Shown piece by piece: positions 1-8,800 of a DNA stretch of 32,990 bases. The DNA is from CAXTPV01 sp964249405. GTDB lineage: Bacteria; Pseudomonadota; Alphaproteobacteria; Acetobacterales; Acetobacteraceae. The notes beneath the pieces are model-generated. The model worked only from the letters and a program-made list of their open reading frames with translations, had not been told where the DNA came from and did not search any database. How positions within the stretch are numbered: the stretch's first letter is position 1; each line of letters starts with the position of its first letter. A program made the translations under genes and the position numbers. The stretch covers positions 1 through 32,990 of the forward strand of contig CAXUBX010000033.1 in NCBI GenBank assembly GCA_964249405.1. Direction: 5' to 3'.

Positions 1-1
1 G

Positions 2-463
2 CCGGCCCCGGGGGCGGCCGGCACGCATCGCGAGCCCGGGCACCATTTCGAATGGGTTTGGCTGCTCGACGAGGCCGAGCGCCGCACGGGGCGTGCCGTG
101 ACCGGCGCGATCGAGCGCCTCTACGCGTTCGCCGTCCGGCACGGGACCGATCGTGAGACCGGACTGGCTTTCGACGTCGTGGACCGCGACGGATCCGCGC
201 AGGCACGCTCCGTCAGGCTCTGGCCGCAGATGGAGGCGATCCGGGCGCACGCCACGATGGCGCGGCGCGGGCATGGCACCGCCGGGTCGATCCCCGGGCT
301 GGTCCGGATCGTCGGCCGGACCTTCCTCGCGAACTGCCCGGAAGGCGCCTGGATCGACCATTTCGACGCGAACGGGACGCCGATCGCGGACCGGATCCCG
401 ACCAGTTCCCTCTATCATCTGTTCACTTGCTACGACGCGCTTCGTCTTGCCGCGCGGCGGTAG
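2..463 (+). CDS. AGE-family epimerase/isomerase, C-terminal fragment (5' end outside window)
   Basis: The frame is open from the first bases of the window and ends at TAG 461-463, so only about 153 C-terminal residues are present. The peptide contains EPGHHFEWVWLL, the histidine-bearing active-site signature of the N-acylglucosamine 2-epimerase / mannose-6-phosphate isomerase (AGE) superfamily. Further on are RLWPQMEAIRA and a closing SLYHLFTCYDAL, both usual near the end of the (alpha/alpha)6 barrel. A GTG at 98 could be mistaken for a start, but the family signature lies upstream of it, so the gene begins outside the window. Enzymes of this family interconvert sugar epimers or ketose/aldose phosphates in the cytoplasm. 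The polysaccharide genes that follow suggest it supplies a sugar precursor, but the substrate cannot be read from the sequence. Confidence 0.85.
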   Translation, partial: PAPGAAGTHREPGHHFEWVWLLDEAERRTGRAVTGAIERLYAFAVRHGTDRETGLAFDVVDRDGSAQARSVRLWPQMEAIRAHATMARRGHGTAGSIPGLVRIVGRTFLANCPEGAWIDHFDANGTPIADRIPTSSLYHLFTCYDALRLAARR

Positions 464-549
464 CGAACCGGTCAGAACCATCAAGACCGTTGCGTCTCCG
501 TACGGAAGCGTTCTACGAGGAGATCGTTGCGGTCTCGGATAGATGGCGG

Positions 550-1983
550 ATGCTGAAAGTCTGGCTGATCCTGCTGGCACTCCTGGTCAACGCCGCGGTC
601 GGCATCCTGGCCCCGAACCCCGTCTGCTCGTTCGTGGCGACCATCCTGTTCGTGGTGAGCACCGCCGCGCTGTTCCGGGCCGAGCCGGTCTCGGTCTGGT
701 TGCTGCTGCCGTTCATCTGGCTCCAGTTCTCGGTCCTCCTCTCGCTCACCTTCGCGACGTCGGGGGCCTACATGCCCGAAATGGGCGAGACCGGGCATGC
801 CTCGACCGCCGCGATCTCGTACGGACTGTTCTCGCTGCTCCTGATCGCGGTCGCGCTCCGTACCCGCCGAGCCTTGCAACGGCTCGCCGTCCCGAAGAAC
901 GATCCGTCCTGGCCGGTCTGGGGTCCCGGATCGCGGCCGGTCTCGATCCTCGACCTCGGCCTCCTCTGCCTTGTCACCGGCATGATCTCGTACCTGTTCG
1001 CGTCCGGGCTCCGGACCGGATTCCCGCTGCTGACGCACACGGATCGTTTCGCCTATCGTCGGCTCGACGCGAACGTCCTCACGGTCGACATCCTCGACCT
1101 TCAGCTGCTGCCGGCAATCGCGCTCGGGGTTGCCCGGCTCACCACGTCATCGCGAGCGCTGCGCGCCCTCTACGGCGCGCTGTTCGCGTCCCTGCTTCTC
1201 GGCAGCACCCTGTTCGGCGACAAGTTCGCGATCCTGCTGATGTGCCTGCTCGGGTTCCTGTCGCCGGCGGTCATCACGTCATCCCGCACGACGGTCCAGA
1301 CGATACGACGCCTCCTCCCGGCCTTCGGCGCCGGTGCGATCGTGATGACGGCGGCGACGCTCTTCATCTATTCGGATTACGGCGCTCTCGGGCTCGGCGA
1401 GGCGCTCGACACGCTCGGCAGCCGGATCAGCGGACAGGGCGAGCTCTGGTACGTGACGGTCGAGCACAACGCTGCGCTGTTCAGGTTCGATACCAGTGCC
1501 GTCCGAGGCACGCTTGCCAGCGTTCTCTACAGAAACCCGGCCAACTACATGTTCGTCCACCGGCTGGGACCCTACTCCTTTGTCGAGCTCTTCTCCCCGC
1601 CTGAGATGTATCACGCGTTCATCGACAACGAGGGTGCCGTCACGCCGACGATGGGCTACGAGGCTTACGGCCTCGCATTGTTCGGCTATGCGGGCCTCGC
1701 GGTCCAGATCGTGCTGTCGGGGATGCTGCTCGGAGCGCTCACGCTCTTCATCGAACGCGAACTGCGTTCCGGCAATCCGCTGCGGGCGCTGTTTCCGGCC
1801 TTCCTGCTGAACGCCTCGCTCAAGTTCTTCGCCGAGGGCACGCTGTTCAACGTCTGCTCCGTGCCGCTGTTCAAGAGCTACGCGGCCTTTCTCTGCTTCG
1901 GGATCCTGATCCGGATCCTGTCGCGATCGGCGCCGCCGGCTCGTGACAGGCTTCCCGACGGAGCGCCGCCACGTCTCGCCTGA
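550..1983 (+). CDS. Polytopic membrane protein, O-antigen/oligosaccharide repeat-unit polymerase (Wzy-like)
   Basis: The product is about 477 residues with roughly eleven hydrophobic segments. It starts with a membrane helix at residues 2-22 (LKVWLILLALLVNAAVG) and has a larger hydrophilic stretch around residues 240-340, the usual plan of Wzy-type polymerases. These join lipid-linked oligosaccharide repeat units in the inner membrane. The frame stays open upstream to a TTG at 427 inside the preceding gene, but ATG 550 puts the first membrane helix at the N-terminus and is preferred. No strong Shine-Dalgarno decides it. The downstream export lipoprotein and Wzz-like co-polymerase support a role in exopolysaccharide or capsule assembly. 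Polymerases of this class share little sequence, so the call rests on topology and context. An O-antigen ligase is the main alternative. Confidence 0.75.
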   Translation: MLKVWLILLALLVNAAVGILAPNPVCSFVATILFVVSTAALFRAEPVSVWLLLPFIWLQFSVLLSLTFATSGAYMPEMGETGHASTAAISYGLFSLLLIAVALRTRRALQRLAVPKNDPSWPVWGPGSRPVSILDLGLLCLVTGMISYLFASGLRTGFPLLTHTDRFAYRRLDANVLTVDILDLQLLPAIALGVARLTTSSRALRALYGALFASLLLGSTLFGDKFAILLMCLLGFLSPAVITSSRTTVQTIRRLLPAFGAGAIVMTAATLFIYSDYGALGLGEALDTLGSRISGQGELWYVTVEHNAALFRFDTSAVRGTLASVLYRNPANYMFVHRLGPYSFVELFSPPEMYHAFIDNEGAVTPTMGYEAYGLALFGYAGLAVQIVLSGMLLGALTLFIERELRSGNPLRALFPAFLLNASLKFFAEGTLFNVCSVPLFKSYAAFLCFGILIRILSRSAPPARDRLPDGAPPRLA

Positions 1984-2027
1984 TGGGCATTGTCTCCATC
2001 TGCTGGCCCGTGAAAAACGAAGCTTCC

Positions 2028-2081
2028 AACCGTTCCACGTCCGGTGTAAACGGTTCTTTACCGGAACGAAATGACGTTCCG
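2028..2081. promoter_or_regulatory. Cluster of overlapping inverted repeats before the polysaccharide-export gene
   Basis: Three exact dyads are packed into 54 bases of the 120-base gap between the polymerase and the export lipoprotein. They are AACCGTT (2028-2034) with AACGGTT (2049-2055), TCCGGT (2040-2045) with ACCGGA (2060-2065), and CGGAACG (2062-2068) with CGTTCCG (2075-2081). The gap is also poorer in G+C than the genes around it. There is no T-run, so a simple rho-independent terminator is unlikely. An operator or a leader hairpin controlling the downstream genes is an inference. Confidence 0.4.
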
Positions 2082-2104
2082 ATCCGCCTTGTCGTGGAGG
2101 CTTC

Positions 2105-2884
2105 ATGATCGGCCTGCTGGAACACGCGCCTGGCCTCGGTCGAGCCCGCATCCGTCCCGGTCCGGCGGCACGGGGACGAGCAGTCCCGATCGCGGCACTC
2201 GGATGCGCGGCCCTCGTGATCGCGCTGGCCGGCTGCGCCTCGATCAAGCGTCCGCTGCCGGAAGCCGCCGAGACGTTGCCGTCCGCCGACACGCCGGCGA
2301 TGCCTTACCAGATCCAGGTCGGCGACGTCCTGCAAACCGACTTCACGGTCGACCCCGCTCTCGATCAGCAGGCGGTCGTGATGCCGGACGGGCGTGTCAG
2401 CTTCGCCTACGCGTCGAATGTCCCGGCCGCCGGCCTCACCCTCCCCGAGCTCCGTCGGGATGTCGCGTCCCGGGCCGGCATCACCGATCCCGGTTTCGAC
2501 GTCGTCCTCCGAAGCTCGATCGGCACGCGCGTCTACGTGCTCGGCGAGGTGGGCACCCCCGGCGAGATGCTGGTGAGCGGAAACATCTCGGCGCTCCAGG
2601 CCATCAGCCGGGCGGGCGGCTTCAAGCTCACCGCCCAGAAGGGCGAGGTGCTGCTGCTCCGCCGGACCACGTTCGACCACCCGAACGCCTACGCGATCAA
2701 TCTCGCCGCCGCGCTCGACGGCACCGCCCCGGAGGACGACGTCCCCCTCCAGACCTACGACGTCCTCTACGTGCCGCGCGACCGCGCCGGCAATCTCAGC
2801 GAGGTGTTCGAGCGGATCCGCCAAGCCGTCCCATTCAACTTCTCGCTCATCTACGGCGATGCCAACGCGGACGTATTCCGTTGA
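2105..2884 (+). CDS. Short outer-membrane polysaccharide export lipoprotein (Wza/GumB family)
   Basis: The 259-residue product has a lipoprotein signal ending in the lipobox LAGC with the acylated Cys at residue 44, after an unusually long n-region. It is followed by a polysaccharide-export domain (about 68-140, beginning YQIQVGDVLQ and containing MPDGRVSF) and one SLBB beta-grasp domain (from about 142, VYVLGEVGTPGE, then ALQAISRAGGF). At 259 residues it is close to GumB-like proteins and shorter than E. coli Wza (about 380). It therefore lacks the extra SLBB copy and long C-terminal barrel helix region. GGAGG lies 4-5 bases before ATG 2105, which supports this start. The family forms the outer-membrane/periplasmic channel for exopolysaccharide and works with the Wzz-type protein encoded next. 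Confidence 0.92.
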   Translation: MIGLLEHAPGLGRARIRPGPAARGRAVPIAALGCAALVIALAGCASIKRPLPEAAETLPSADTPAMPYQIQVGDVLQTDFTVDPALDQQAVVMPDGRVSFAYASNVPAAGLTLPELRRDVASRAGITDPGFDVVLRSSIGTRVYVLGEVGTPGEMLVSGNISALQAISRAGGFKLTAQKGEVLLLRRTTFDHPNAYAINLAAALDGTAPEDDVPLQTYDVLYVPRDRAGNLSEVFERIRQAVPFNFSLIYGDANADVFR

Positions 2885-2924
2885 GCCGGACGTTCCGAGT
2901 GGCCAGGGCAGGAGCTCTCGCGAC

Positions 2925-4403
2925 ATGATCATCACCCCGACCCCCCGTGACCTCTGCCGCGTGCTCGTCAGGCGGAAGACCCTCGTCTGCGGCACCGCGC
3001 TCGCGTGTCTCGCGGCCGCGTCCTGCTACGAGATCGTGGCACCGCCGCGCTTCACCGCGTCGACGAGCTTCGTCGCCCGCTTCAGCACCCTCCCGTCCGA
3101 GGTGCCGGGAAGCAGTCAGACGGCGATCCCCGACCCGACCCCGGTCGATCACGAGGAGATCATGAACTCCTACATGCTGGAGCTGCAGAGCACGGAACTG
3201 CTCCGGCGGGTGGTGAGCGGGATCGGCCCGGACAGGATCTATCCGCACCGGGTCGCCCTCGATCCCCTCGCCCTGCTCGCGTTCTCGGGTCCGGCGCTTC
3301 CGGCACGCCTCCGCCAGCAGGCCGCGGTCGATGCGGCGGTGAAGCGGCTGCAGTCGAGCGATCTCACGGTCACGGGTGCCCGCGACGCGAACGTGTTCAC
3401 GCTGGCGGTGAGAAACCCCGATCGCGCCGTCGCCCTCGCGCTCACGTCGCGTCTCGGCGACGCCTTCCTGCAGCTCGTGAGCACGCTCGACCACAATCCC
3501 CGGCTCGAGTTCGTCCGTGCGCAACTCGGCATCTATCGCGCGGCCGTGACCCGGTCCGAGATGGCGATGGATGCGTTCAAGAAGACCAACCACATCTCGT
3601 CGATGGTGGAGGAACGGACGGTCTACATCCAGGAGCGGGCGCTTCTCGAGCAGGCGATGATGAACGCCGAGAGCAAGGAAGCCGAGAACGAGGCGCGCTA
3701 CGACGCGCTGCGGACCGAGCTCGGGAGGGTCAGCCCGATCGTCACGACGGCGCAGAACGACCGTGATCCGCTCGAACTCTCGGCCCGAACCAATCTCTCC
3801 GCCCTGCAGGCGAAAGATGCCGAGCTGCGCGTCGCCTTCAGCGGGAACAGCGACGCCGCGATGCAGGTCGCCCGCAGCCTTTCGGCCGCCAGGCAGATCC
3901 TCGCCGACGCGCAGAAGATCAGGCCACTGACCCACTCCGATCCGAACCACGCCTTCCAGGAGCTCCAGATCGCGACCGTCGAAGCGGAGGGCGACGCGAA
4001 GGCGACCCGGGAGGCGGTCGCGGTGGAGAAGACCCAGCTCGCGTCCCTCGACGGCCGTCTGGCCGCCATGGACAGCGTCGAGAGCACGTTCCAGGACCTG
4101 TCGCGCAACTACGAGAACGCCGACCAGAACTACCGCATCTATCTGCAGGGCGCGCAGCAGGCCCGGCTCGACGCGGACCTCGACAATGCCGCGGTGACCA
4201 GTGTCGCCGTGTTCGATCCGACCTACGCGCCGATCAGGCCGTCGGCGTTCGGCATCCTCTTCCTCGCCCTGGTCACGCTTGCCGGACTGATCGGGGGAGC
4301 GCTTCTCGCCCTGATCACGGAATCGCTCGACGAGGGCGGCGGTCCTGACCCGGTCCGGCACGATGGTGACGTACCGACGTCCGGTGCAGCCGCCTATCCA
4401 TGA
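2925..4403 (+). CDS. Wzz/GumC-type polysaccharide co-polymerase without kinase domain
   Basis: The product is 492 residues from ATG 2925, which has AGGAG about 11 bases upstream. An in-frame ATG at 2859 lies inside the previous gene and is less likely. A membrane helix near residues 20-40 and a second near 446-470 (AFGILFLALVTLAGLIGG) flank a long, largely alpha-helical periplasmic region with heptad-like stretches. This is the standard layout of chain-length determinants. Only about 25 residues follow the second helix, with no Walker A or B motif and no tyrosine cluster, so the BY-kinase found in fused co-polymerases is absent. A separate kinase may be encoded elsewhere. The gene lies 40 bases after the export lipoprotein and its stop overlaps the next start. 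Its expected role is to control chain length and bridge the inner membrane to the outer-membrane channel. Confidence 0.88.
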   Translation: MIITPTPRDLCRVLVRRKTLVCGTALACLAAASCYEIVAPPRFTASTSFVARFSTLPSEVPGSSQTAIPDPTPVDHEEIMNSYMLELQSTELLRRVVSGIGPDRIYPHRVALDPLALLAFSGPALPARLRQQAAVDAAVKRLQSSDLTVTGARDANVFTLAVRNPDRAVALALTSRLGDAFLQLVSTLDHNPRLEFVRAQLGIYRAAVTRSEMAMDAFKKTNHISSMVEERTVYIQERALLEQAMMNAESKEAENEARYDALRTELGRVSPIVTTAQNDRDPLELSARTNLSALQAKDAELRVAFSGNSDAAMQVARSLSAARQILADAQKIRPLTHSDPNHAFQELQIATVEAEGDAKATREAVAVEKTQLASLDGRLAAMDSVESTFQDLSRNYENADQNYRIYLQGAQQARLDADLDNAAVTSVAVFDPTYAPIRPSAFGILFLALVTLAGLIGGALLALITESLDEGGGPDPVRHDGDVPTSGAAAYP

Positions 4404-4825
4404 CGATCGCCAGGGGGTACCGTGCGGCCCTGATCCTCGCCGGTCTCGCGTTGCTGCAGGCGGGCATCGCGAAGGCCGAGATCGGAGGCGGCGAGGAAAC
4501 GCCGCCGCCGTCGTTGTCGCCGCAGACCACCTCGCGCAGCCTTTCGGAGCAGCTGACGGTGGGTCTCGGACCGTTGACCGTCTGCCCGCGCGGCTACATG
4601 GCGTCGCACACCAGCCTGTCGAACACGCATCTTCTCGTGTGCATCGTCCCGCCGCCGGTGGACTTCAACGCCTGCGAGGGACGGCCGGGTACGTATCAAT
4701 GCGGCGAGAACGCCGAGGAGTGCTGCCCCAAGGGGACGGACAACACGTGCTTCCCAGGTTCCTATCCCTGCTCCGACGATCCAGCCAGCCCGGGGCGCCT
4801 CACGTCGTGCTGCATGGCACGGTAG
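4400..4825 (+). CDS. Small secreted cysteine-rich protein of unknown function
   Basis: This 141-residue gene starts at ATG 4400 inside the stop region of the co-polymerase gene (ATGA overlap), so the two are translationally coupled. A typical signal peptide with the hydrophobic core ALILAGLALLQAG and the cleavage context AKA-EI ends near residue 26. The mature protein carries ten cysteines, all in its second half, spaced C-18-C-10-C-8-C-6-CC-7-C-6-C-12-CC. That number and the paired cysteines near the end suggest up to five disulfides in a compact exported domain. I do not recognise a family, and I see no catalytic motif or membrane anchor. Its position as last gene of the export operon suggests a secreted or periplasmic partner of the polysaccharide machinery, which is an inference. 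Confidence 0.8.
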   Translation: MTIARGYRAALILAGLALLQAGIAKAEIGGGEETPPPSLSPQTTSRSLSEQLTVGLGPLTVCPRGYMASHTSLSNTHLLVCIVPPPVDFNACEGRPGTYQCGENAEECCPKGTDNTCFPGSYPCSDDPASPGRLTSCCMAR

Positions 4826-4850
4826 GACACCGTCCGATCGAACCGGGAGA

Positions 4851-4889
4851 GCGCGATCGGGTCGGCGCGCTCCAGCCCCGATCTCGCGC
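4851..4889. terminator. Possible bidirectional hairpin between convergent genes
   Basis: GATCGGG (4855-4861) pairs with CCCGATC (4877-4883), and GCGC (4851-4854) can pair with GCGC (4886-4889) across a two-base bulge. The element lies between the end of the secreted-protein gene and the end of the convergent short-chain dehydrogenase gene, where a shared terminator is expected. No T-run follows on either strand, so this is only a candidate. Confidence 0.3.
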
Positions 4890-4936
4890 CCGCCCGCCAG
4901 GCGGACCCGTGCGGCCTGTCGCCTGCTCGAGCCCGA

Positions 4937-5791
4937 TCACGCGTCCGGGTAGTCGCTCCCGATCGCGATGTCGCGTGCCGCCTCGATCTCGGCCAGCCTC
5001 TGCCGGAGCTTCTCGGTGACGTTGTCGAACCCCCAGCGGCCGAGCACGAGATGGCGCGGCGCGTCGGCGGTCTCGGTGAGCCTGATCATCGCCTCGGCGG
5101 CGCGGACCGGATCGCCGGCCTGCTTGCCGCTCCGCTCGGACGTTCCCTTGAGCCGGGCGCCGGCAGTCTCCGCGTACTCGGCGATCCGGTTCGGCGTCTG
5201 CTTCAGCGACCGCCCGGCCCAGTCGGTGCGGAACGGCCCGGGCTCCACGCAGGTGACCTTGATGCCCAACGGCGCGGCTTCCGCCGCCAACGCGTCCGAC
5301 CACCCCTCGACCGCGTGCTTGCTCGCCGCGTAGTAGCCCGAACCCGGGAAGCCGATGAAGCCGGCGACCGAGGTGATGTTGATCACGTGGCCCGACCGCC
5401 TCTCGCGCATGCCCGGCAGGACGGCGCGGGTGAGCGCGAACAGGCCGAACACGTTCGCCTCGAACTGGTCGCGGATCTCGCTCTCCTCGCCCTCCTCGAC
5501 CGAAGCCTGGTAGCCGTAGCCGGCATTGTTCACCAGCACGTCGATCCGGCCGAACCGCTCGGTCGCGGCCGACACCGCGTCACGGATCTGCTCGGGCCTC
5601 GTCACGTCGAGGGCCAGCGGCAGGAAGCGGTCCCGCCCTCCGTCGGCGAGGTCGGCGACGCGGGCGGCATCGCGCGCGGTCGCGACGATGTTGGCGCCAC
5701 GCGGCAGGAGCAGCGCCGCGAGCTCGCGCCCGAAGCCGGTCGAGCAGCCGGTGATGAACCAGGTCTTCGCTGCGGTGTCGTTCGCTGCCAT
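4937..5791 (-). CDS. Short-chain dehydrogenase/reductase (SDR) family oxidoreductase
   Basis: The 284-residue classical SDR has the nucleotide-binding motif TGCSTGFG at residues 14-21, the NNAG structural motif, a Ser in the NITSVAG strand, and the catalytic YxxxK in YYAASK. The arginines and missing acidic residue after the second strand (ATARD) lean towards NADP(H), but this is weak. The substrate is not evident. Close relatives are usually annotated only as oxidoreductases that act on carbonyls or alcohols. The gene starts 46 bases after the putA stop on the same strand and may be read through from it. It converges on the polysaccharide operon. The length is normal for the family and nothing looks broken. 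Confidence 0.9.
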   Translation of the reverse strand: MAANDTAAKTWFITGCSTGFGRELAALLLPRGANIVATARDAARVADLADGGRDRFLPLALDVTRPEQIRDAVSAATERFGRIDVLVNNAGYGYQASVEEGEESEIRDQFEANVFGLFALTRAVLPGMRERRSGHVINITSVAGFIGFPGSGYYAASKHAVEGWSDALAAEAAPLGIKVTCVEPGPFRTDWAGRSLKQTPNRIAEYAETAGARLKGTSERSGKQAGDPVRAAEAMIRLTETADAPRHLVLGRWGFDNVTEKLRQRLAEIEAARDIAIGSDYPDA

Positions 5792-5837
5792 GAGGTCGTG
5801 CTCCCGTGATCGTGGACCGTGCCGATATGGGAGCCGC

Positions 5838-8800
5838 TCAGCCGATCGCCATCAGCGACGCGTTGCCGCCGGCGGCCGCGGTGTTGGTGCTGGTGTGCCG
5901 CTCGCGACAGAGCAGGTCGAGTGGCGGCGGCACGCCGTCCCGGACCGGAAGCAGGGTGACAATCGCACCATCCCTCCCGGCGAGCGCTCTGGCGTAGACG
6001 CCGAGCGAATCCGCGTCCCCCTCGAACAGGGCCAGCTCCGGCACACCGTCCGACCCGGGCCCGAGGAACGGCCTGGCGACCTCGGGGCACGGGAACGGAC
6101 CGTCGGGACGAAGCGTGTTGCCGGTGGCGAGGACCGCGGCGACACAGGCGAGCGCACCATCCGCGGTCGAGGCGCGGCAGAGGATCGGACCCCTGCTCTC
6201 GAGACGGTACTCGTTCCGCTCGCCCACCGGGCCGGGCAACGTCGCGCGGGCGCCGACCGGCGCCGCGGCGACGATCGCCCTGGCGCGCGCGGCGAACGGA
6301 TGACCGGCGGCTTCGAGCGCCGTGACGAGGCGTCCCGCCGCATCCGGCACGGTCCCGTGCCACCGGTCGCCGGCGAGCGGTGCCGGGTGGTGGACCAGAC
6401 GGCGCAGCAGAAGCGGGCCGCCCGCCTTCGGTCCGGTCCCTGACAGGCCGTGGCCGCCGAACGGCTGCACGCCGACGACCGCGCCGATCATGTTGCGGTT
6501 CACGTAGAGATTGCCGGCCGACTGCGCGCGCTCGACCCGCGCAATCGTCTCGTCGAGCCGGGTATGGACGCCGACGGTGAGGCCGTAGCCGGTGGCGGCG
6601 AGTTCGGCCAGCAGCGCGTCGAGCTCGCCGCGCCGCCAGCGCAGGACGTGGAGAACCGGTCCGAAGACCTCGTCGCCCAGCCGGTCCAGCCGGTCGAGCT
6701 CGACGATGGCCGGACGGACCAGCCTCGGGTCGGGGACGCCAGGCGACAGGCGGCCGCACCGGTGCACGGCGAACCCGAGCCCGGCCAGGGCTGCGAGGTG
6801 CGCCTCGATCCGCCCCGCCGCCGCATTCGTGATCACCGGTCCGAGATCGGTGTCGAAGCGGGCGGGATCGCCGACCACGAGTTCGTCGGCGGCGCCCTTG
6901 ACCATCGCGAGGATCCGGTCGGCGACGTCGTCCTGAAGGCAGAGGATCCGCAGCGCCGAGCAGCGCTGGCCGGCGCTGTCGAACGCGGACGCGATCACGT
7001 CGGTCACGACCTGCTCGGCGAGCGCCGAGCTGTCGACGATCATCGCGTTCTGGCCGCCGGTCTCGGCAACGAACGGCACCGGCGCGCCGCGGGGTCCGGC
7101 GTGGAGCGCGAGGCTTTCCGCGATCCGCCGGCCGGTCGCGGTCGAACCGGTGAACAGGACACCGTCGACACGGGGGTCGCGGACCAGGGCCGCACCGGCC
7201 TCGCCGTCGCCCGGCACCAGGATCAGCGCGTCGGCGGGAACGCCGGCCTCGTGCAGCAGTGCCGCCGCACGCGCGGCGAGGTCGGGCGTTTCGGGCGCCG
7301 GCTTCGCGATCACCGCGTTCCCGGATGCGAGCGCCGCCGCCACCTGTCCGGAAAAGATCGCGACCGGGAAGTTCCAGGGGCTGATGCAGACGACGGTGCC
7401 GAGCGGGCTCGCGGTGTCGCCGAGCGCGCCGGCCTCGTTCGCGTAGTAGCGGAGGAAGTCGACCGCCTCGCGGATCTCGGCGACCGCGCTCGGAATGGTC
7501 TTTCCCGCCTCGCATGCGAGCGGGCCAGCGAAGCGTTCGATCGCCTCCTCGAACCGGTCGGCGGCGCGTCGGAGGACCGCCGCCCGGCCTTCCGGTCCGA
7601 GAGCGCGCCAGGCGGCGGCGCCGGCCGAGGCACGGGCGAACGGATCGGTGGTCGCGACCAGGTCTGGCGCCGACCGCGGATCCGCCGCCTCGATCGCGTC
7701 CAGCAGAGCGGTTCGGGTGTCGGCGTCGGCCAGATCGAGGCCACGGGCGTTCCGGCGGCAATCGCCGAACAGCCTCGGCGGCAGCGCGATCGCGGGATGC
7801 GACGATCCCGGATCGGTCTCGGCCATGATCAGCGAAGCTGGATCCTCGATCAGCGCCTCCGGGGAGATCGCGGGATCGTTGATGCGGTTGACGAAGGACG
7901 TGTTGGCGCCGTTCTCCAGCAGCCGGCGGACCAGGTAGGCGAGCAGCGTCTCGTGGGTTCCGACCGGCGCGTAGATCCGGCACGGCCGGTCGAGGCCGGC
8001 GGGCGCGATGACGTCCTCATACAGCGCCTCGCCCATGCCGTGCAGGCACTGGAACTCGTAGGCGTCGCGCGGCGCCCCGGCACCGGCGAGCGTGTGGATG
8101 GTCGCGAGCGTCCGCGCATTGTGGGTGGCGAACTGCGGATAGAGGTGCTGGCCGGCATCGAGCATCCTGCGGGCGCAGGCGACGTAGGAGACGTCGGTGT
8201 GGACCTTCCGCGTGAACAACGGGAATCCGTCGAGACCGGCCTCCTGGGCACGCTTGATCTCGCTGTCCCAGTAGGCACCCTTGACCAGGCGGACGGCGAT
8301 CCGCCGGCCGGTCGCCCGGGCGAGCGACGCCAGATGATCGATCACGAACGAGGCCCGCTTCCCGTACGCCTGGACGACGAAGCCGAGCGTGTCGCGCCCG
8401 CCGAGCGACGGATCACGGCAGAGCGCCTCCAGCACGTCGAGCGACAGATCGAGCCGGTCGGCCTCCTCGGCGTCGATGTTGATGCCGACGCCGAGCCTGG
8501 CCGCGGTCCGCACCAGCGACCCGACACGCGGCACCAGCTCGTCGAGCACGCGCGCCCGCTGGTTCAGCACGTAGCGCGGATGGAGGGCGGAGAGCTTGAT
8601 CGACAGACCCGGCCGGGCCGTCGCATCGGTGCCGCGCCGGCCCGCCACGCCGCCGATCGCGTCGAGCGCATGCCCGTAGGCGGCGGCGTAACGGGCCGCG
8701 TCATCGGCCGTCAGCGCTCCCTCGCCGAGCATGTCGTAGGAGTAGCGGAAGCCGCGCGCCTCGGGTCCCTCCGCGCGCTCGAGCGCCTGCTCGATCGTCT

